Shown: positions 1 through 8,992, counted from the first letter of the stretch. The stretch is 64,000 nucleotides of DNA from Sphingobacterium sp. PCS056 (GCF_023273895.1 NZ_CP096883.1:248001-312000), one strand, 5' to 3'. The notes: generated by a model from the sequence alone, not told the origin. Translations and numbers: made by a program.

Positions 1-365
1 TTAATCGTAATTTTTGATCCATCACTGTATAGACTCATTAGCTCTTCAAAATTATTCTTAGCCAGATAGGCATGATACTTAGTCATCAGATTATCTTTTT
101 TATTTCCAGAAATCGTCATAACTTTCAACTTCTTGATTTTCCGTAAAGCCAATGCAGCCACGGCATCATCTTCATCCAATTCTTTAATCTTACTTTTAAG
201 AAATGTTCTCGTCAAAAACATAGGTACCCTTACTGAAGCAACCTCTGTATCACTTGACAAGTCGCGCTTACTTATAAAAGACATATTTGGACTGGTTTTC
301 ACAAAACAGCTTTGCAATGTCAGACAGAACATGAGCAGTGCCCCGATAGTTAGTATTTGTTTCAT
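1..365 (-). CDS. DUF4252-type lipoprotein, C-terminus outside window
   Basis: The frame opens at the ATG at 363-365 and is still open at base 1, so about 121 residues are visible and the end is missing. The N-terminus is a lipoprotein signal: MKQ, a hydrophobic stretch, then lipobox LQSC with Cys20 as the lipidated residue. The rest is a charged alpha/beta protein with KLKVMTISGNK and a segment resembling the neighbouring gene. It starts 7 nt downstream of that DUF4252 gene, in the same operon as the ECF sigma factor, so I read it as a second DUF4252 copy anchored in a membrane. The function of the family is unknown. The TTA at bases 1-3 is not in this frame. Confidence 0.75.
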   Translation of the reverse strand, partial: MKQILTIGALLMFCLTLQSCFVKTSPNMSFISKRDLSSDTEVASVRVPMFLTRTFLKSKIKELDEDDAVAALALRKIKKLKVMTISGNKKDNLMTKYHAYLAKNNFEELMSLYSDGSKITI

Positions 366-372
366 AGTACCG

Positions 373-843
373 TTATTTATTGTTAACCAATTTATTCACA
401 TCATCATAACTGACCTTACCATCGAGAATCATAAAAATGGTACTGCCATCGGACTGTATACTGAGCAATAGATTTTTTATTACATCTGTGGCTGTATCCT
501 CTGCCAAAAACTTAATTTTATTACCCTCAGAATTGATCGTGATCAACTCTTCATATTTCAACTTATTAATGGCTTTTGAAACATCAGATTGCAGTCCTAG
601 ATCGGCTTCTTCTAAGATCAGCATCTTAATGCTGTTAATTTTAGAAAGCAGCGGCTTGATGCTATTAACCTCATTATCGGACAGCTTCATTTTATTGAGC
701 ATACTGAACATGGGTTTTCCAATTTTGATAGAAGTTACACCCTTTCCTTCTTTATACTGCTCAAAAATCTCATCCAATTTTGATAGTTGAGCGTGTGCTA
801 AACTCGAGCACAACAGTGCAATTACTAATAATATCGTTTTCAT
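373..843 (-). CDS. DUF4252 domain protein, secreted
   Basis: This is a 156-residue protein with a clear signal peptide (MKTILLVIALLCSSLAHA, cleavage before Gln19). The mature part is small, Lys-rich and alternates short helices and strands (LLSKINSIKMLILEEADLG, IKFLAEDTATDVIKNLLLSI), the pattern of Bacteroidota DUF4252 proteins. Such proteins are known to lie beside ECF sigma and anti-sigma genes, but their role is not established. It begins 5 nt after the anti-sigma gene and ends 7 nt before a second similar gene, so all four are probably one transcript. It may be a target or a periplasmic sensor of the sigma system; that is inference. Confidence 0.8.
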   Translation of the reverse strand: MKTILLVIALLCSSLAHAQLSKLDEIFEQYKEGKGVTSIKIGKPMFSMLNKMKLSDNEVNSIKPLLSKINSIKMLILEEADLGLQSDVSKAINKLKYEELITINSEGNKIKFLAEDTATDVIKNLLLSIQSDGSTIFMILDGKVSYDDVNKLVNNK

Positions 844-848
844 AATTT

Positions 849-1505
849 CTATAATTCAATACTTAAACATTTTATATTTTCGACTTCTTTCATTCCCTTT
901 TTTAAATTTGAGGAAGCAAATAGTAAGGCATTTTCTGTAATTTTTAATGCCTCTTCCTCATTTGTAATCTTAACACCATTTACTTCAACATAAAACTCCT
1001 CTTCAGCAACTTGATTTGCAGCGGTATCAACAGCTACTTCCAATATGGATGATCGATGTTTGACGACCCTATGCCTTACTGCTGCTGTCTGAGTCACCAT
1101 TTTTTCGGAGTTTTGTCTATTCTCTACCAATGAATCTACTTTAATGCGATCTGGCTCGGACGCCTTTTTCAACGGCTTATTCAGATTTGCAGTCTGCTCA
1201 ATAGGCGACACGACTTGTTGACTAGGCAAATACCAAATCCCCAAACAAATCAGCAAAATTGCAGCTGCTATTGAAGAGAACATCGTCCAGATCTTTCGTT
1301 GAGGTAGCCTATGAACTGTTTTCGGAGCTTCATCAGTACGAGCTAAAAAAGAATCAAAATCCATTAACATCTCATCTGTATTTTTTTCAGCCAATAGCGA
1401 AAAATATCCATCCTCACTATGCTCCTTCAGCAACCTTTCTTCTGCAAGAGTGGTCTCGCCGGCTAAATATTTAGCTTCTAATTGCTTTAATTCTTCTTTC
1501 TTCAT
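849..1505 (-). CDS. Membrane-bound anti-sigma-like protein
   Basis: This is a protein of about 218 residues with a cytoplasmic N-terminal part (residues 1-70, acidic, helical: EELKQLEAKYLAGETTLAEE), one transmembrane segment at about 73-93 (SSIAAAILLICLGIWYLP) and a periplasmic C-terminal part. The layout and the overlap with the upstream ECF sigma gene indicate an anti-sigma factor holding the sigma factor at the inner membrane. I chose the ATG at 1503-1505; the frame also opens two codons earlier at a TTG. The start lies inside the sigma gene (35 bp overlap), which suggests translational coupling. No zinc-finger HxxxCxxC motif is visible, so it is not a ZAS-type anti-sigma. Confidence 0.7.
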   Translation of the reverse strand: MKKEELKQLEAKYLAGETTLAEERLLKEHSEDGYFSLLAEKNTDEMLMDFDSFLARTDEAPKTVHRLPQRKIWTMFSSIAAAILLICLGIWYLPSQQVVSPIEQTANLNKPLKKASEPDRIKVDSLVENRQNSEKMVTQTAAVRHRVVKHRSSILEVAVDTAANQVAEEEFYVEVNGVKITNEEEALKITENALLFASSNLKKGMKEVENIKCLSIEL

Positions 1506-1986
1506 AATCAAATACTTTTGTCAAATTGACTTTTACTACATTTCGAGCACGGGACAAATTTACACGGACTGCATTTTCATCGATCCCAACTAAATTTACA
1601 ATATCAGCAATTTCATACTCCTCGATATCTCTCAGATACATAACCAACCGCTGCTTTTCTGGTAGACGATCGATTAACTTTAAGATCAGCTCCCTGGTCA
1701 ATGACGGATAGCTTTCTTTTTGAATATCCTGATCCAGCTGAGCCATATATTTTGTTTTTACTCCTTCACGATTCAAGCGATTCAATGCTAAGTTTTTTGT
1801 CATTCGCATAGCATACGCCTCTATATTCGCTACTTTTAAAAGTTCAGTTCTCGCTTCCCACAATTTTAGCAATACTTCCTGAACCAAATCAAAGGCATCA
1901 TCTTGATCAAGTAAAAACCTATTTGCAAAACGAAATAACCGATCCTTATGGATGAAGACTGTCGTTTTAAAGGTTTCCTGGTTCAT
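1471..1986 (-). CDS. ECF-type RNA polymerase sigma factor
   Basis: This 171-residue protein has the two ECF domains. Region 2 is at residues 8-80 with DAFDLVQEVLLKLWE, the -10-binding helix motif. Region 4 is at about 105-160 with LPEKQRLVMYLRDIEEYE and the HTH VNLVGIDENAVRVNLSRAR. It directs RNA polymerase to a small regulon, probably including its own operon. It is the first gene of a four-gene unit (sigma, anti-sigma, two DUF4252 proteins). The family is sure; the inducing signal is unknown. The intergenic sequence upstream (1987-2110) holds no clear housekeeping promoter; TACCCTTG, a weak match to the Bacteroidota -7 box, lies about 30 bp upstream. Confidence 0.92.
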   Translation of the reverse strand: MNQETFKTTVFIHKDRLFRFANRFLLDQDDAFDLVQEVLLKLWEARTELLKVANIEAYAMRMTKNLALNRLNREGVKTKYMAQLDQDIQKESYPSLTRELILKLIDRLPEKQRLVMYLRDIEEYEIADIVNLVGIDENAVRVNLSRARNVVKVNLTKVFDYEERRIKAIRS

Positions 1987-2110
1987 AAATTTTAATCGCT
2001 TTTATATAGAAGACACGCAAGGGTATCGAAGTATTACATACTTTTTTTTAAAAAAATAATTGGTGTTGTTAACAGATATTGGAAATGTATTCCTTTTACG
2101 AAGGAACATA

Positions 2111-2138
2111 AAAAAACCGAAGCTTTTGACTTCGGTTT
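2111..2138 (-). terminator. Rho-independent terminator of the DinB-family gene
   Basis: On the minus strand, a 9-bp stem AAACCGAAG / CTTCGGTTT with a 7-nt loop is followed by a T run. It lies just past the stop codon at 2148 and separates this gene from the sigma factor unit. Confidence 0.85.
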
Positions 2139-2147
2139 AAAATTAAT

Positions 2148-2636
2148 TTACTCATCTGCCGATGGACCATACAATCCTGGTACAGGAATATTCAGCAACC
2201 TCAAATAAACAGTCAACTGCCCCCTATGATGTATAATATGATTGGTAATGATGTGGCGTATCGCTCCTCCTTTAGGCAATCGGGCGATCTCCCAATCTCC
2301 AGCTTTTAAAACCCATTCTTTTAACCAATCATCATCCGGTAATTGCGCTATTGTTTCCTTATTATCAATTAATCCCTTGGTCAAGATAACTTTAAGTTCT
2401 GATACGGAATCAATTTTCAATGGCTGAAAATCTGTTTTTAAGTCAAAGACATCCTTAGGAATGGCTTTAGAAATCCAACTGTGCAGCTCAACGATGTGAG
2501 CGGACAATTCTCTTACGCTCATCGACTTCTCATGGGGACGCCAATCAAGGTGATCATCAGTTATCCGATCTAAAATACGGCCTGTATTATTCGTTTCTCT
2601 TTCTAACTCAATTAAAAAACTTTTCTTAACATTCAT
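2148..2636 (-). CDS. DinB-family metal-binding protein
   Basis: This 162-residue protein has the DinB/DUF664 four-helix bundle pattern. His47 (in LSAHIVELHSW), His133 and His137 (in TNHIIHHRGQL) form the expected metal-binding triad, and HHRGQLTVYLRLLNIPVPG is the usual signature near the C-terminus. Related proteins include thiol-dependent S-transferases (bacillithiol or mycothiol type) and many members of unknown reaction, so the substrate cannot be given. It is monocistronic, with its own terminator downstream and a 41-nt gap to the gene upstream. Confidence 0.85.
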   Translation of the reverse strand: MNVKKSFLIELERETNNTGRILDRITDDHLDWRPHEKSMSVRELSAHIVELHSWISKAIPKDVFDLKTDFQPLKIDSVSELKVILTKGLIDNKETIAQLPDDDWLKEWVLKAGDWEIARLPKGGAIRHIITNHIIHHRGQLTVYLRLLNIPVPGLYGPSADE

Positions 2637-2677
2637 AATCTTTTTTTATAAAAATGCTTTACTGCTATGGGTTGAAA

Positions 2678-3667
2678 TTAATATTCTATTCCCTCATGAA
2701 GGTCATGTAAAATCCAACGCTTATTTCTAATGTTTTTTTGTTCACTATTTAACAACTGAATAAAATCCTGGACTCCTACTTCTTCATTACCATTGGCGTG
2801 AATCAGTACAATACTCCCATCCTGAGCATGCTGCCCTTTTGCTAGCCATGCATCTGAGCCAATCGGTATCAATCCAAAACCCAATACTTCCTCCATAATT
2901 TCATGACTGGAGACAAGACCAGGAAATCTAAAGAAAACGGAAGGAACAATGCCCTTTTTAAGCATGAGCATTTCGTTGTCTAGAATTTCGGCATTAACAT
3001 GAGTTCCTGCAGCCAGTAAAAAATTATGATCAAGAGGATCTTTATTTACCCGATGGTTATAGGTATGATTAATCCATGTAATTGTTAACAGTCCTTTATT
3101 TTTGAGATTGATCAGCCATTGCAGGTCGGCTTCGTGATTTAAAATCCATTTTCCAGACAATGAAATAGCAATAGGAAGTGAACTTTCTATACCTCTAAAA
3201 GCTGAAAATAAAGATTCAAAAACTACTTTGTCCAATGGTTTATGTGATGGGCATAAATCGATGGTCAGATTGATCCCCCTCTCCTTTGGAAAGGCATAGT
3301 CAATGCCAGCATCTTGAAGGGCATATTCATGATCACGAACATGTTGAAAGCTCTTAGCATAGGTAGATCCAGAAAAATGAGCAATATTTTGAATATGACT
3401 TACCTCAGTACTGTTGCAATCTGCACTTTTTATCACACACGTCTCCAAAGTATTGGGATCAACGGTTAAAATATAATCAAGATTTTGATTACGAAAAGTC
3501 CTAATACCTATGTATGGTCGTCCTTGGTACGATACGTTTGCAAAATATACCCGATAATTGACAATATGTGGATAACCCTGTGAAAAAACGAGCTCAGGTT
3601 TAATCAACAAAAATAAAATGCTACACACCATATACTGATACGTAACGGATAAACATCGACATTTCAT
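2678..3667 (-). CDS. NodB-like polysaccharide deacetylase family protein
   Basis: This 329-residue protein begins with a hydrophobic signal segment (residues 12-29). The NodB-fold motifs are partly preserved: TIDLCPSHKPLD stands for motif 1, INHTYNH (HxxxH) for motif 2, FFRFPGL for the R-P motif 3, and SDAW and IVLIHANG for the later motifs. Classical members have two Asp in motif 1 (TFDD); here the second is Leu, so one usual metal ligand is missing. It probably acts on a glycan in the periplasm or at the surface, but the changed motif leaves activity open. It lies 13 nt after a DUF4886 gene, in one transcript. Confidence 0.78.
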   Translation of the reverse strand: MKCRCLSVTYQYMVCSILFLLIKPELVFSQGYPHIVNYRVYFANVSYQGRPYIGIRTFRNQNLDYILTVDPNTLETCVIKSADCNSTEVSHIQNIAHFSGSTYAKSFQHVRDHEYALQDAGIDYAFPKERGINLTIDLCPSHKPLDKVVFESLFSAFRGIESSLPIAISLSGKWILNHEADLQWLINLKNKGLLTITWINHTYNHRVNKDPLDHNFLLAAGTHVNAEILDNEMLMLKKGIVPSVFFRFPGLVSSHEIMEEVLGFGLIPIGSDAWLAKGQHAQDGSIVLIHANGNEEVGVQDFIQLLNSEQKNIRNKRWILHDLHEGIEY

Positions 3668-3680
3668 CGGAAAAATATGA

Positions 3681-4571
3681 TCAATAACTCCAAATACTAT
3701 AACGAGATAAAGTAGTTACACGGTAAGGGCTTTTAACCGCTAAATGTGCCGCTTCCTTTGCAATTTTACTTTCTACATAACTTATTGATAAAGGTACGTA
3801 AGCGTTGGTTTGTACATTTTCATGAAATAAAGATTCATACCATACGCATGCTGCTATAAACCGACCATAATTCAAATTAAGATGGTATCCGTCCCTTGTA
3901 AAATGATCGCCTATATAAGAAGTTCTTGCATTTTGTATGGCCGTACCAACAGGTACTAAAATGGAAAAATTGCCCCAACTGTATACTTTTTCAGATGTAG
4001 ATACGATAGCATGATACATCGCAGTTTGGTCACGTCCATATAAACTAAAACCGCTGTGATCAGAGTCATGCTGATAAGCCCATGTTTGATGCAAAATATA
4101 CTTGGTGTCGGGGTATTTTACATGTTGCGTGACATATGCGTATAGAAGAGGTAGATCTTTCGCATAAGTATCATACTTACCCGATAGTGGGCTCGCTTGC
4201 TGAAAACTGATATAATCCCATGGCTCATCGGTAAGAGCTGTCGATATTTTTATCTTTTCCAGCACCTTTTTTTCACCGGACTCATTTATCTTGCGGTAAC
4301 TGTAGGCGCTGCTATCTCCAATTGCATTTTTAACATGCAAATCCAAGGGAGCGCCTCCAATATAGAGATTTCCAATCACGATTTTTTTCCCACGCGCATT
4401 TGCCAATTCATATAGATTGTTTTCAATAGCATCTTCAGAAAAACTATTTCCAATAGCTAATATTCGTATAACCCCATCATCTAAAGCTTGATCTTGGCTT
4501 TGCGCATATGATGAAGATGAAAAGATAAAGGAAAGAAAAAATAGAATAGAAGTAATTTGAATGCTATACAT
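3681..4571 (-). CDS. DUF4886 domain protein, SGNH-hydrolase-like, secreted
   Basis: This 296-residue protein has a signal peptide (about residues 1-23). After it comes ILAIGNSFSEDAIENNLYEL, in which GNSFS is the block I Ser motif of SGNH/GDSL-type hydrolases, then IGNLYIGGAPLDLH (Gly block) and FQQASPLSG. Near the C-terminus GDHFTRDGYHLN supplies the Asp/His block (D..H). This is the DUF4886 arrangement in Bacteroidota. Many SGNH proteins remove acyl groups from carbohydrates, so pairing with a NodB-like deacetylase gene 13 nt downstream suggests joint trimming of a substituted glycan. That role is inference. Confidence 0.78.
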   Translation of the reverse strand: MYSIQITSILFFLSFIFSSSSYAQSQDQALDDGVIRILAIGNSFSEDAIENNLYELANARGKKIVIGNLYIGGAPLDLHVKNAIGDSSAYSYRKINESGEKKVLEKIKISTALTDEPWDYISFQQASPLSGKYDTYAKDLPLLYAYVTQHVKYPDTKYILHQTWAYQHDSDHSGFSLYGRDQTAMYHAIVSTSEKVYSWGNFSILVPVGTAIQNARTSYIGDHFTRDGYHLNLNYGRFIAACVWYESLFHENVQTNAYVPLSISYVESKIAKEAAHLAVKSPYRVTTLSRYSIWSY

Positions 4572-4626
4572 AAAATCGAATTTTTTAACAGATAATCTCT
4601 AAATTAAAAAATATCTTTCACTTTGA

Positions 4627-4659
4627 ACAAACAAAAGAAGCTTCCCATAGAGAAGCTCC
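4627..4659 (-). terminator. Terminator at the end of the starch/maltose operon
   Basis: On the minus strand GGAGCTTC pairs with GAAGCTTC (8 bp, one G-U) over a 7-nt loop and is followed by TTTTGTTTGTT. It lies about 20 nt past the stop of the MFS gene, the last gene of the starch operon. Confidence 0.8.
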
Positions 4660-4679
4660 TTGATCAAGCGCTGTTTATC

Positions 4680-6023
4680 TTAAATTTTGTCCTTGATCCG
4701 CAGCACAGCTAAGGCGCCCAACAACATAAAAACGCCCGCTAATAAAATACCATAAACAGAATTGCTATCAAAGAAAATTTTAATCATATATCCTCCAAAA
4801 AAACCACATACGATTTGAGGAAAGGTGATAAAAAAGTTAAAAATACCCATATAAACCCCCATTTTTTTAGCGGGCAAACTATCACTTAAAATAGCATAAG
4901 GCATCGCTAAAATACTTCCCCATGCTAGACCAATGCCAATCATAGGGATAATCAGTAGATTGGGGTCCTTAATGATAAATATCGAGATCAATCCAAGACC
5001 TCCCATTATCAATGAAAAAGCATGAGTCTGTTTACGCCCGAACTTAGCTGCTATTTTGGCTAAAAACAAAGCATAAATTGCTGAAACAGCGTTATAGATC
5101 CCAAACAATACGCCTACCCAATTGGCAGCATCCATATAGAGTTTAGATTTATCACCATCTTTTAGATAAAAGATATGTTCTGCTATAGCTGGCGTAGTAT
5201 ATACCCACATCATAAAAAGTGCAAACCAGGAAAAGAACTGCACCAAGCCCAATTGTTTCATTGTTTTTGGCATGGTCCTAAAATCATCAACAATGGTAAA
5301 TAATCCTGACCGATGTTTGGCAATCGTCTCTACTTCAAGTGCCGTATCCTCAAAAGAAGCCAATTGTTCGGGACTATATTCTTTTGTAGATAAAACAGTC
5401 CACAAGATGGATAACAACAATATGCCTGCTCCGCAATAAAAAGAATATATCACATTTGGAGGAATTACTCCCTCTGCTGCTGTACCATCAACTCCCAAGT
5501 AATGGGTGAGCACATAAGGTAACCAAGAACCAATAACTGCTCCAGAGCCGATAATAAAAGTCTGAATAGAAAAGCCTAGGCTACGTTGTGAACTCGGCAA
5601 ATTGTCCGCGACCAAAGCCCGAAATGGCTCCATCGTGACATTGATCGATGCATCCATAATCGTTAGCATACCAGCACCTATTAATAAAGGTGGCAAAATA
5701 GCCGTAAATAATGCAGCATTGGGCATTAATATCAGTGCTATCGCTGTTAAAATGGCGCCAATCAAAAAATATGGCTTACGACGCCCAATTTTATTCCAAG
5801 TACGATCACTGTAATAACCTATAATTGGTTGTACAATCATACCGGTAATGGGAGCTGCTAACCAAAAAAGCGATAAATGCTCGACATCAGCTCCAAAAGT
5901 TTGGAGAATGCGCGATGCATTGCCGTTTTGAAGAGCAAATCCTGTTTGGATACCCAAAAAGCCTATGCTCATATTGATAATCTGAACGGTTGACAGTTTT
6001 GGCTTATGCAGTTTTGAAATCAT
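4680..6023 (-). CDS. MFS maltose transporter (SLC45-like)
   Basis: This inner-membrane protein of about 447 residues has around 12 hydrophobic segments. It shows GYYSDRTWNKIGRRKPYF, the loop 2-3 motif of SLC45-type sugar transporters, and FLAKIAAKFGRKQTHAF in the second half. Such carriers sit beside maltose phosphorylase genes in many Bacteroidota and import maltose by proton symport; that substrate is inferred from the neighbours. I take the ATG at 6021-6023 as start. The same frame can open at a GTG at 6048-6050, which would overlap the maltose phosphorylase stop, but similarity to family N-termini (KPKLSTVQIINMSIGFLG) begins after the ATG. Last gene of the operon. Confidence 0.88.
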   Translation of the reverse strand: MISKLHKPKLSTVQIINMSIGFLGIQTGFALQNGNASRILQTFGADVEHLSLFWLAAPITGMIVQPIIGYYSDRTWNKIGRRKPYFLIGAILTAIALILMPNAALFTAILPPLLIGAGMLTIMDASINVTMEPFRALVADNLPSSQRSLGFSIQTFIIGSGAVIGSWLPYVLTHYLGVDGTAAEGVIPPNVIYSFYCGAGILLLSILWTVLSTKEYSPEQLASFEDTALEVETIAKHRSGLFTIVDDFRTMPKTMKQLGLVQFFSWFALFMMWVYTTPAIAEHIFYLKDGDKSKLYMDAANWVGVLFGIYNAVSAIYALFLAKIAAKFGRKQTHAFSLIMGGLGLISIFIIKDPNLLIIPMIGIGLAWGSILAMPYAILSDSLPAKKMGVYMGIFNFFITFPQIVCGFFGGYMIKIFFDSNSVYGILLAGVFMLLGALAVLRIKDKI

Positions 6024-6042
6024 AATTTTATTACTTAGGTGG

Positions 6043-8325
6043 TTATGCACGTGGCTTAACAGAGATTTCCTCTCCGTTAAAAATAATATTAATTTCTTGA
6101 TTAGACTTATTTATCAGTTCAAAATCATGATGTTTTATTCTTACAAATAATTTAACTCCCCTAAACTGTACATGAAATGCATAGCTATCCCATGTTTTAG
6201 GAATGAAAGTTTGAAAACTTAATGTATTGTTTTTCACACGCATGCCCGCAAAACCTTCTACAATAGACATCCAGGTTCCGGCCATAGATGTAATATGTAA
6301 ACCATCTTCGGTATCGTTGTTATAGTCATCTAGATCTAACCGAGCAGTCCTGAGATAAAACTCGTATGCCTTAGCTTCATTACCAAGTTTTGATGCTAAA
6401 ATAGCATGAACACAGGGCGACAAAGAACTTTCATGAACCGTTCTGGGTTCATAAAAATCATAATTTCTTCTTATCGTATCCAGATCGTATTGATCTTCAA
6501 AAAAGTATAAACCCTGAAGTACATCTGCTTGTTTTATAAAACATGATCTTAAAATACGATCCCAACTCCACTTTTGATTAATAGGTCGCTCCTTGTCCGG
6601 TAGATCGGAAACCAATACCTGTTCTTTATCCAGATAACCGTCCTGTTGTAAAAATATGCCCTGCTCGCTATCTATCGGATAATATAAATGATCGATGATA
6701 TGTTGCCATGAAACGGATTCTTCTTCCTTGAAATTCACTTTTTCAAACAAGGTTATTTGTTTACTAGGATCACTCTCTTTTAAGGTTTCTATCGATTCCA
6801 GCGTATACTTCAAACACCAGCCCGCAACTGTATTAGTATACCAGTTGTTATTGACATTATTTTCATATTCATTAGGACCAGTGACTCCCAATATGACATA
6901 TTTCTCCTTTTCAGCACTCCAATTCACACGCTGTGCCCAAAAACGACTGATCGCAATCAATACTTCAAGACCATAATTTTCAACATATGACCGATCACCC
7001 GTATAGCGCTGATAATTATAGATGGCAAAAGCAATTGCGCCATTACGGTGGATCTCTTCAAAAGTAATCTCCCATTCATTATGACACTCTTCTCCATTCA
7101 TCGTGACCATAGGATATAAAGCAGCGCCATTTGAAAAACCAAGTTTCTCTGCATTCTCAATGGCTTTATCCAGATGTTGATAGCGATAAAGTAATAAATT
7201 GCGAGCGACATCAGCAGGCTGCGTGGCAAGATAAAAAGGAACACAGTAAGCCTCCGTATCCCAATACGTCACACCGCCATATTTTTCTCCGGTAAATCCT
7301 TTTGGACCAATATTAAGTCTAGAGTCTTCGCCGGTATACGTTTGATATAATTGAAAGATATTAAATCGGATCGCTTGCTGTGAGGCAACATCTGCAGTGA
7401 TTTCAATATCACTTTCATTCCAGAAATTTCCCCAAGCTAAAGCTTGTTTAGTTTTCAGCTCATCAAATGATAAAGCAGAAACCTGTTCTATATTTGCTCG
7501 TCCAGCGGCGACCAATTCAGCTTCATTATGATTTTGAGAAGTAACCATTGAAACACGTTTTTCGATGGAAAATACATCTTCAGGTGTTAACGAAATTGCT
7601 ATAGTTTCAGAAACATATGCCCCATCTGTTGATTGTTTGGGCGCTAGGGTTTCAGTATTTAAGATAAAGCTATTGACCAAATCAGCCCGTACTATGAAAT
7701 CGGTCTTCTTTGTTTTCATAGTCACATTTAACTGAGAATCTAATGCACCACTTGAAATGAAATTCCAAAAATGCTCATCATAGTTACTGTCCCTATTGAC
7801 AACATCTCCTTCCAAATAAGACGCTACCTGTAAAGAAGCCTCCCCATTCAACACTTGAATGGTATATTTTAAAGAAGCGGTTTCGGATTGAAATAGATGA
7901 AATATCCTTGTACTTTTCACACGAATCTCCACACCATTTTGAAGTTTGACATCAAAAGATCGCATTAACAATCCGTGCTTCATGTCTAACTTCCGTTGAA
8001 AACGCTGTACTTTACATGTTGCAAGATCCAAGATCTCGCCATTCACGTGGATATGAAGACCGATCCAGTTAATGGAGTTAATAACCTTTGCAAAATATTC
8101 GGGATAACCATTTTTCCACCAGCCTACACGAGTTTTGTCAGGATAGTAAACTCCTGCTAAATATGATCCAGACAATGATTTGCCACTATAATCTTCTTCA
8201 AAATTTGCTCTTTGTCCCATTCTACCATTTCCGATAGAAAATAAACTTTCCGAGACTTCATTATACGCAGGGTGAAACCCCTCTTCTATGATATTCCACT
8301 CATCGTGGACAATGTAATTCTTCAT
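6043..8325 (-). CDS. malP: GH65 maltose phosphorylase
   Basis: This 760-residue cytoplasmic enzyme converts maltose plus phosphate to glucose plus beta-glucose 1-phosphate. The order is an N-terminal beta-sandwich (to about residue 270), an (alpha/alpha)6 barrel with GPKGFTGEKYGGVTYWDTEA and VTGPNEYENNVNNNWYTN, where the Glu of GPNEYEN is the expected catalytic acid, then the phosphate-side motif ESSLSPCVHAILA and a small C-terminal beta domain. Length is normal for the family. GH65 also includes trehalose and kojibiose phosphorylases. Maltose is favoured because the flanking genes are a beta-phosphoglucomutase, amylases, SusCD and an MFS maltose transporter. A 15-nt gap separates it from pgmB. 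Confidence 0.9.
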   Translation of the reverse strand: MKNYIVHDEWNIIEEGFHPAYNEVSESLFSIGNGRMGQRANFEEDYSGKSLSGSYLAGVYYPDKTRVGWWKNGYPEYFAKVINSINWIGLHIHVNGEILDLATCKVQRFQRKLDMKHGLLMRSFDVKLQNGVEIRVKSTRIFHLFQSETASLKYTIQVLNGEASLQVASYLEGDVVNRDSNYDEHFWNFISSGALDSQLNVTMKTKKTDFIVRADLVNSFILNTETLAPKQSTDGAYVSETIAISLTPEDVFSIEKRVSMVTSQNHNEAELVAAGRANIEQVSALSFDELKTKQALAWGNFWNESDIEITADVASQQAIRFNIFQLYQTYTGEDSRLNIGPKGFTGEKYGGVTYWDTEAYCVPFYLATQPADVARNLLLYRYQHLDKAIENAEKLGFSNGAALYPMVTMNGEECHNEWEITFEEIHRNGAIAFAIYNYQRYTGDRSYVENYGLEVLIAISRFWAQRVNWSAEKEKYVILGVTGPNEYENNVNNNWYTNTVAGWCLKYTLESIETLKESDPSKQITLFEKVNFKEEESVSWQHIIDHLYYPIDSEQGIFLQQDGYLDKEQVLVSDLPDKERPINQKWSWDRILRSCFIKQADVLQGLYFFEDQYDLDTIRRNYDFYEPRTVHESSLSPCVHAILASKLGNEAKAYEFYLRTARLDLDDYNNDTEDGLHITSMAGTWMSIVEGFAGMRVKNNTLSFQTFIPKTWDSYAFHVQFRGVKLFVRIKHHDFELINKSNQEINIIFNGEEISVKPRA

Positions 8326-8340
8326 TGCAAAATCAACTAA

Positions 8341-8988
8341 TTAATTTAAAACTTTCTCCAAACTGTTGATGGACAAATCTGTTCCATTCAAATTGGAACC
8401 GATGCCAATCACACCCATCCCTGCTGCCCTAGCAGCATCTACACCTGCCTGCGCATCTTCAAATACCAGACATGATCCAGGAAGCAATTGTAGGTCTCGT
8501 GCAGCCTTTAAGAACACCTCTGGATGTGGCTTAGAAAGACTGACACTATTACCATCTACAAGAACATCAAAAAAGGAAATCATACCCGTTTTCTCCAAGA
8601 TAAGCGGTGCATTCTTGCTCGCAGATCCTAATGCTATACGATAATCATTTTGCTTTAACCAATGCAGCAATTCCATTGATCCTGGTAAAACTTCATCTGC
8701 TCGCATCTCTCGAACTAATTCCAAATACCACCGATTTTTACGTTCTGCCATGTCTAATTTTTCACGATCAGCAGCATCGACGCCAGCCCATTTTAAAATT
8801 TTTTCCAGCGAAGCGATCCGACTTACGCCCTTTAATTGTTCATTTTCAATCTCTGTAAAGTCAAATCCCAATTCATGGGCAAGCCTTTTCCAAGCTTGAA
8901 AATGGAATACCGCAGTATCAACCAAAACACCGTCGAGATCAAAAATTACTCCTTTTACACGCTTCAAAAGATCCAATGCACTTTTCAT
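8341..8988 (-). CDS. pgmB: Beta-phosphoglucomutase
   Basis: This 215-residue HAD-superfamily enzyme isomerises beta-glucose 1-phosphate, the product of the adjacent phosphorylase, to glucose 6-phosphate. Motif I FDLDGVLVDT contains the phosphorylated Asp and the acid/base Asp; GSASKN is the Ser motif, the Lys of SKPHPEVFL is motif III and FEDAQAGVDAA is motif IV. The helical cap (residues 25-95) contains LKGVSR, matching the substrate-specificity loop of beta-PGM. It starts only 4 nt after the GH13 gene and ends 15 nt before malP, so the three are translated from one mRNA. Confidence 0.93.
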   Translation of the reverse strand: MKSALDLLKRVKGVIFDLDGVLVDTAVFHFQAWKRLAHELGFDFTEIENEQLKGVSRIASLEKILKWAGVDAADREKLDMAERKNRWYLELVREMRADEVLPGSMELLHWLKQNDYRIALGSASKNAPLILEKTGMISFFDVLVDGNSVSLSKPHPEVFLKAARDLQLLPGSCLVFEDAQAGVDAARAAGMGVIGIGSNLNGTDLSINSLEKVLN

Positions 8989-8992
8989 TTTT

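Noticed and set aside
1..3. TTA at the left edge as the stop codon of the first minus-strand gene
   Set aside because: It is out of frame with the ATG at 363-365; the gene continues beyond the window.
6048..6050. GTG as an alternative start of the MFS transporter, overlapping malP
   Set aside because: The nine extra residues do not resemble family N-termini; the ATG at 6021-6023 does better.
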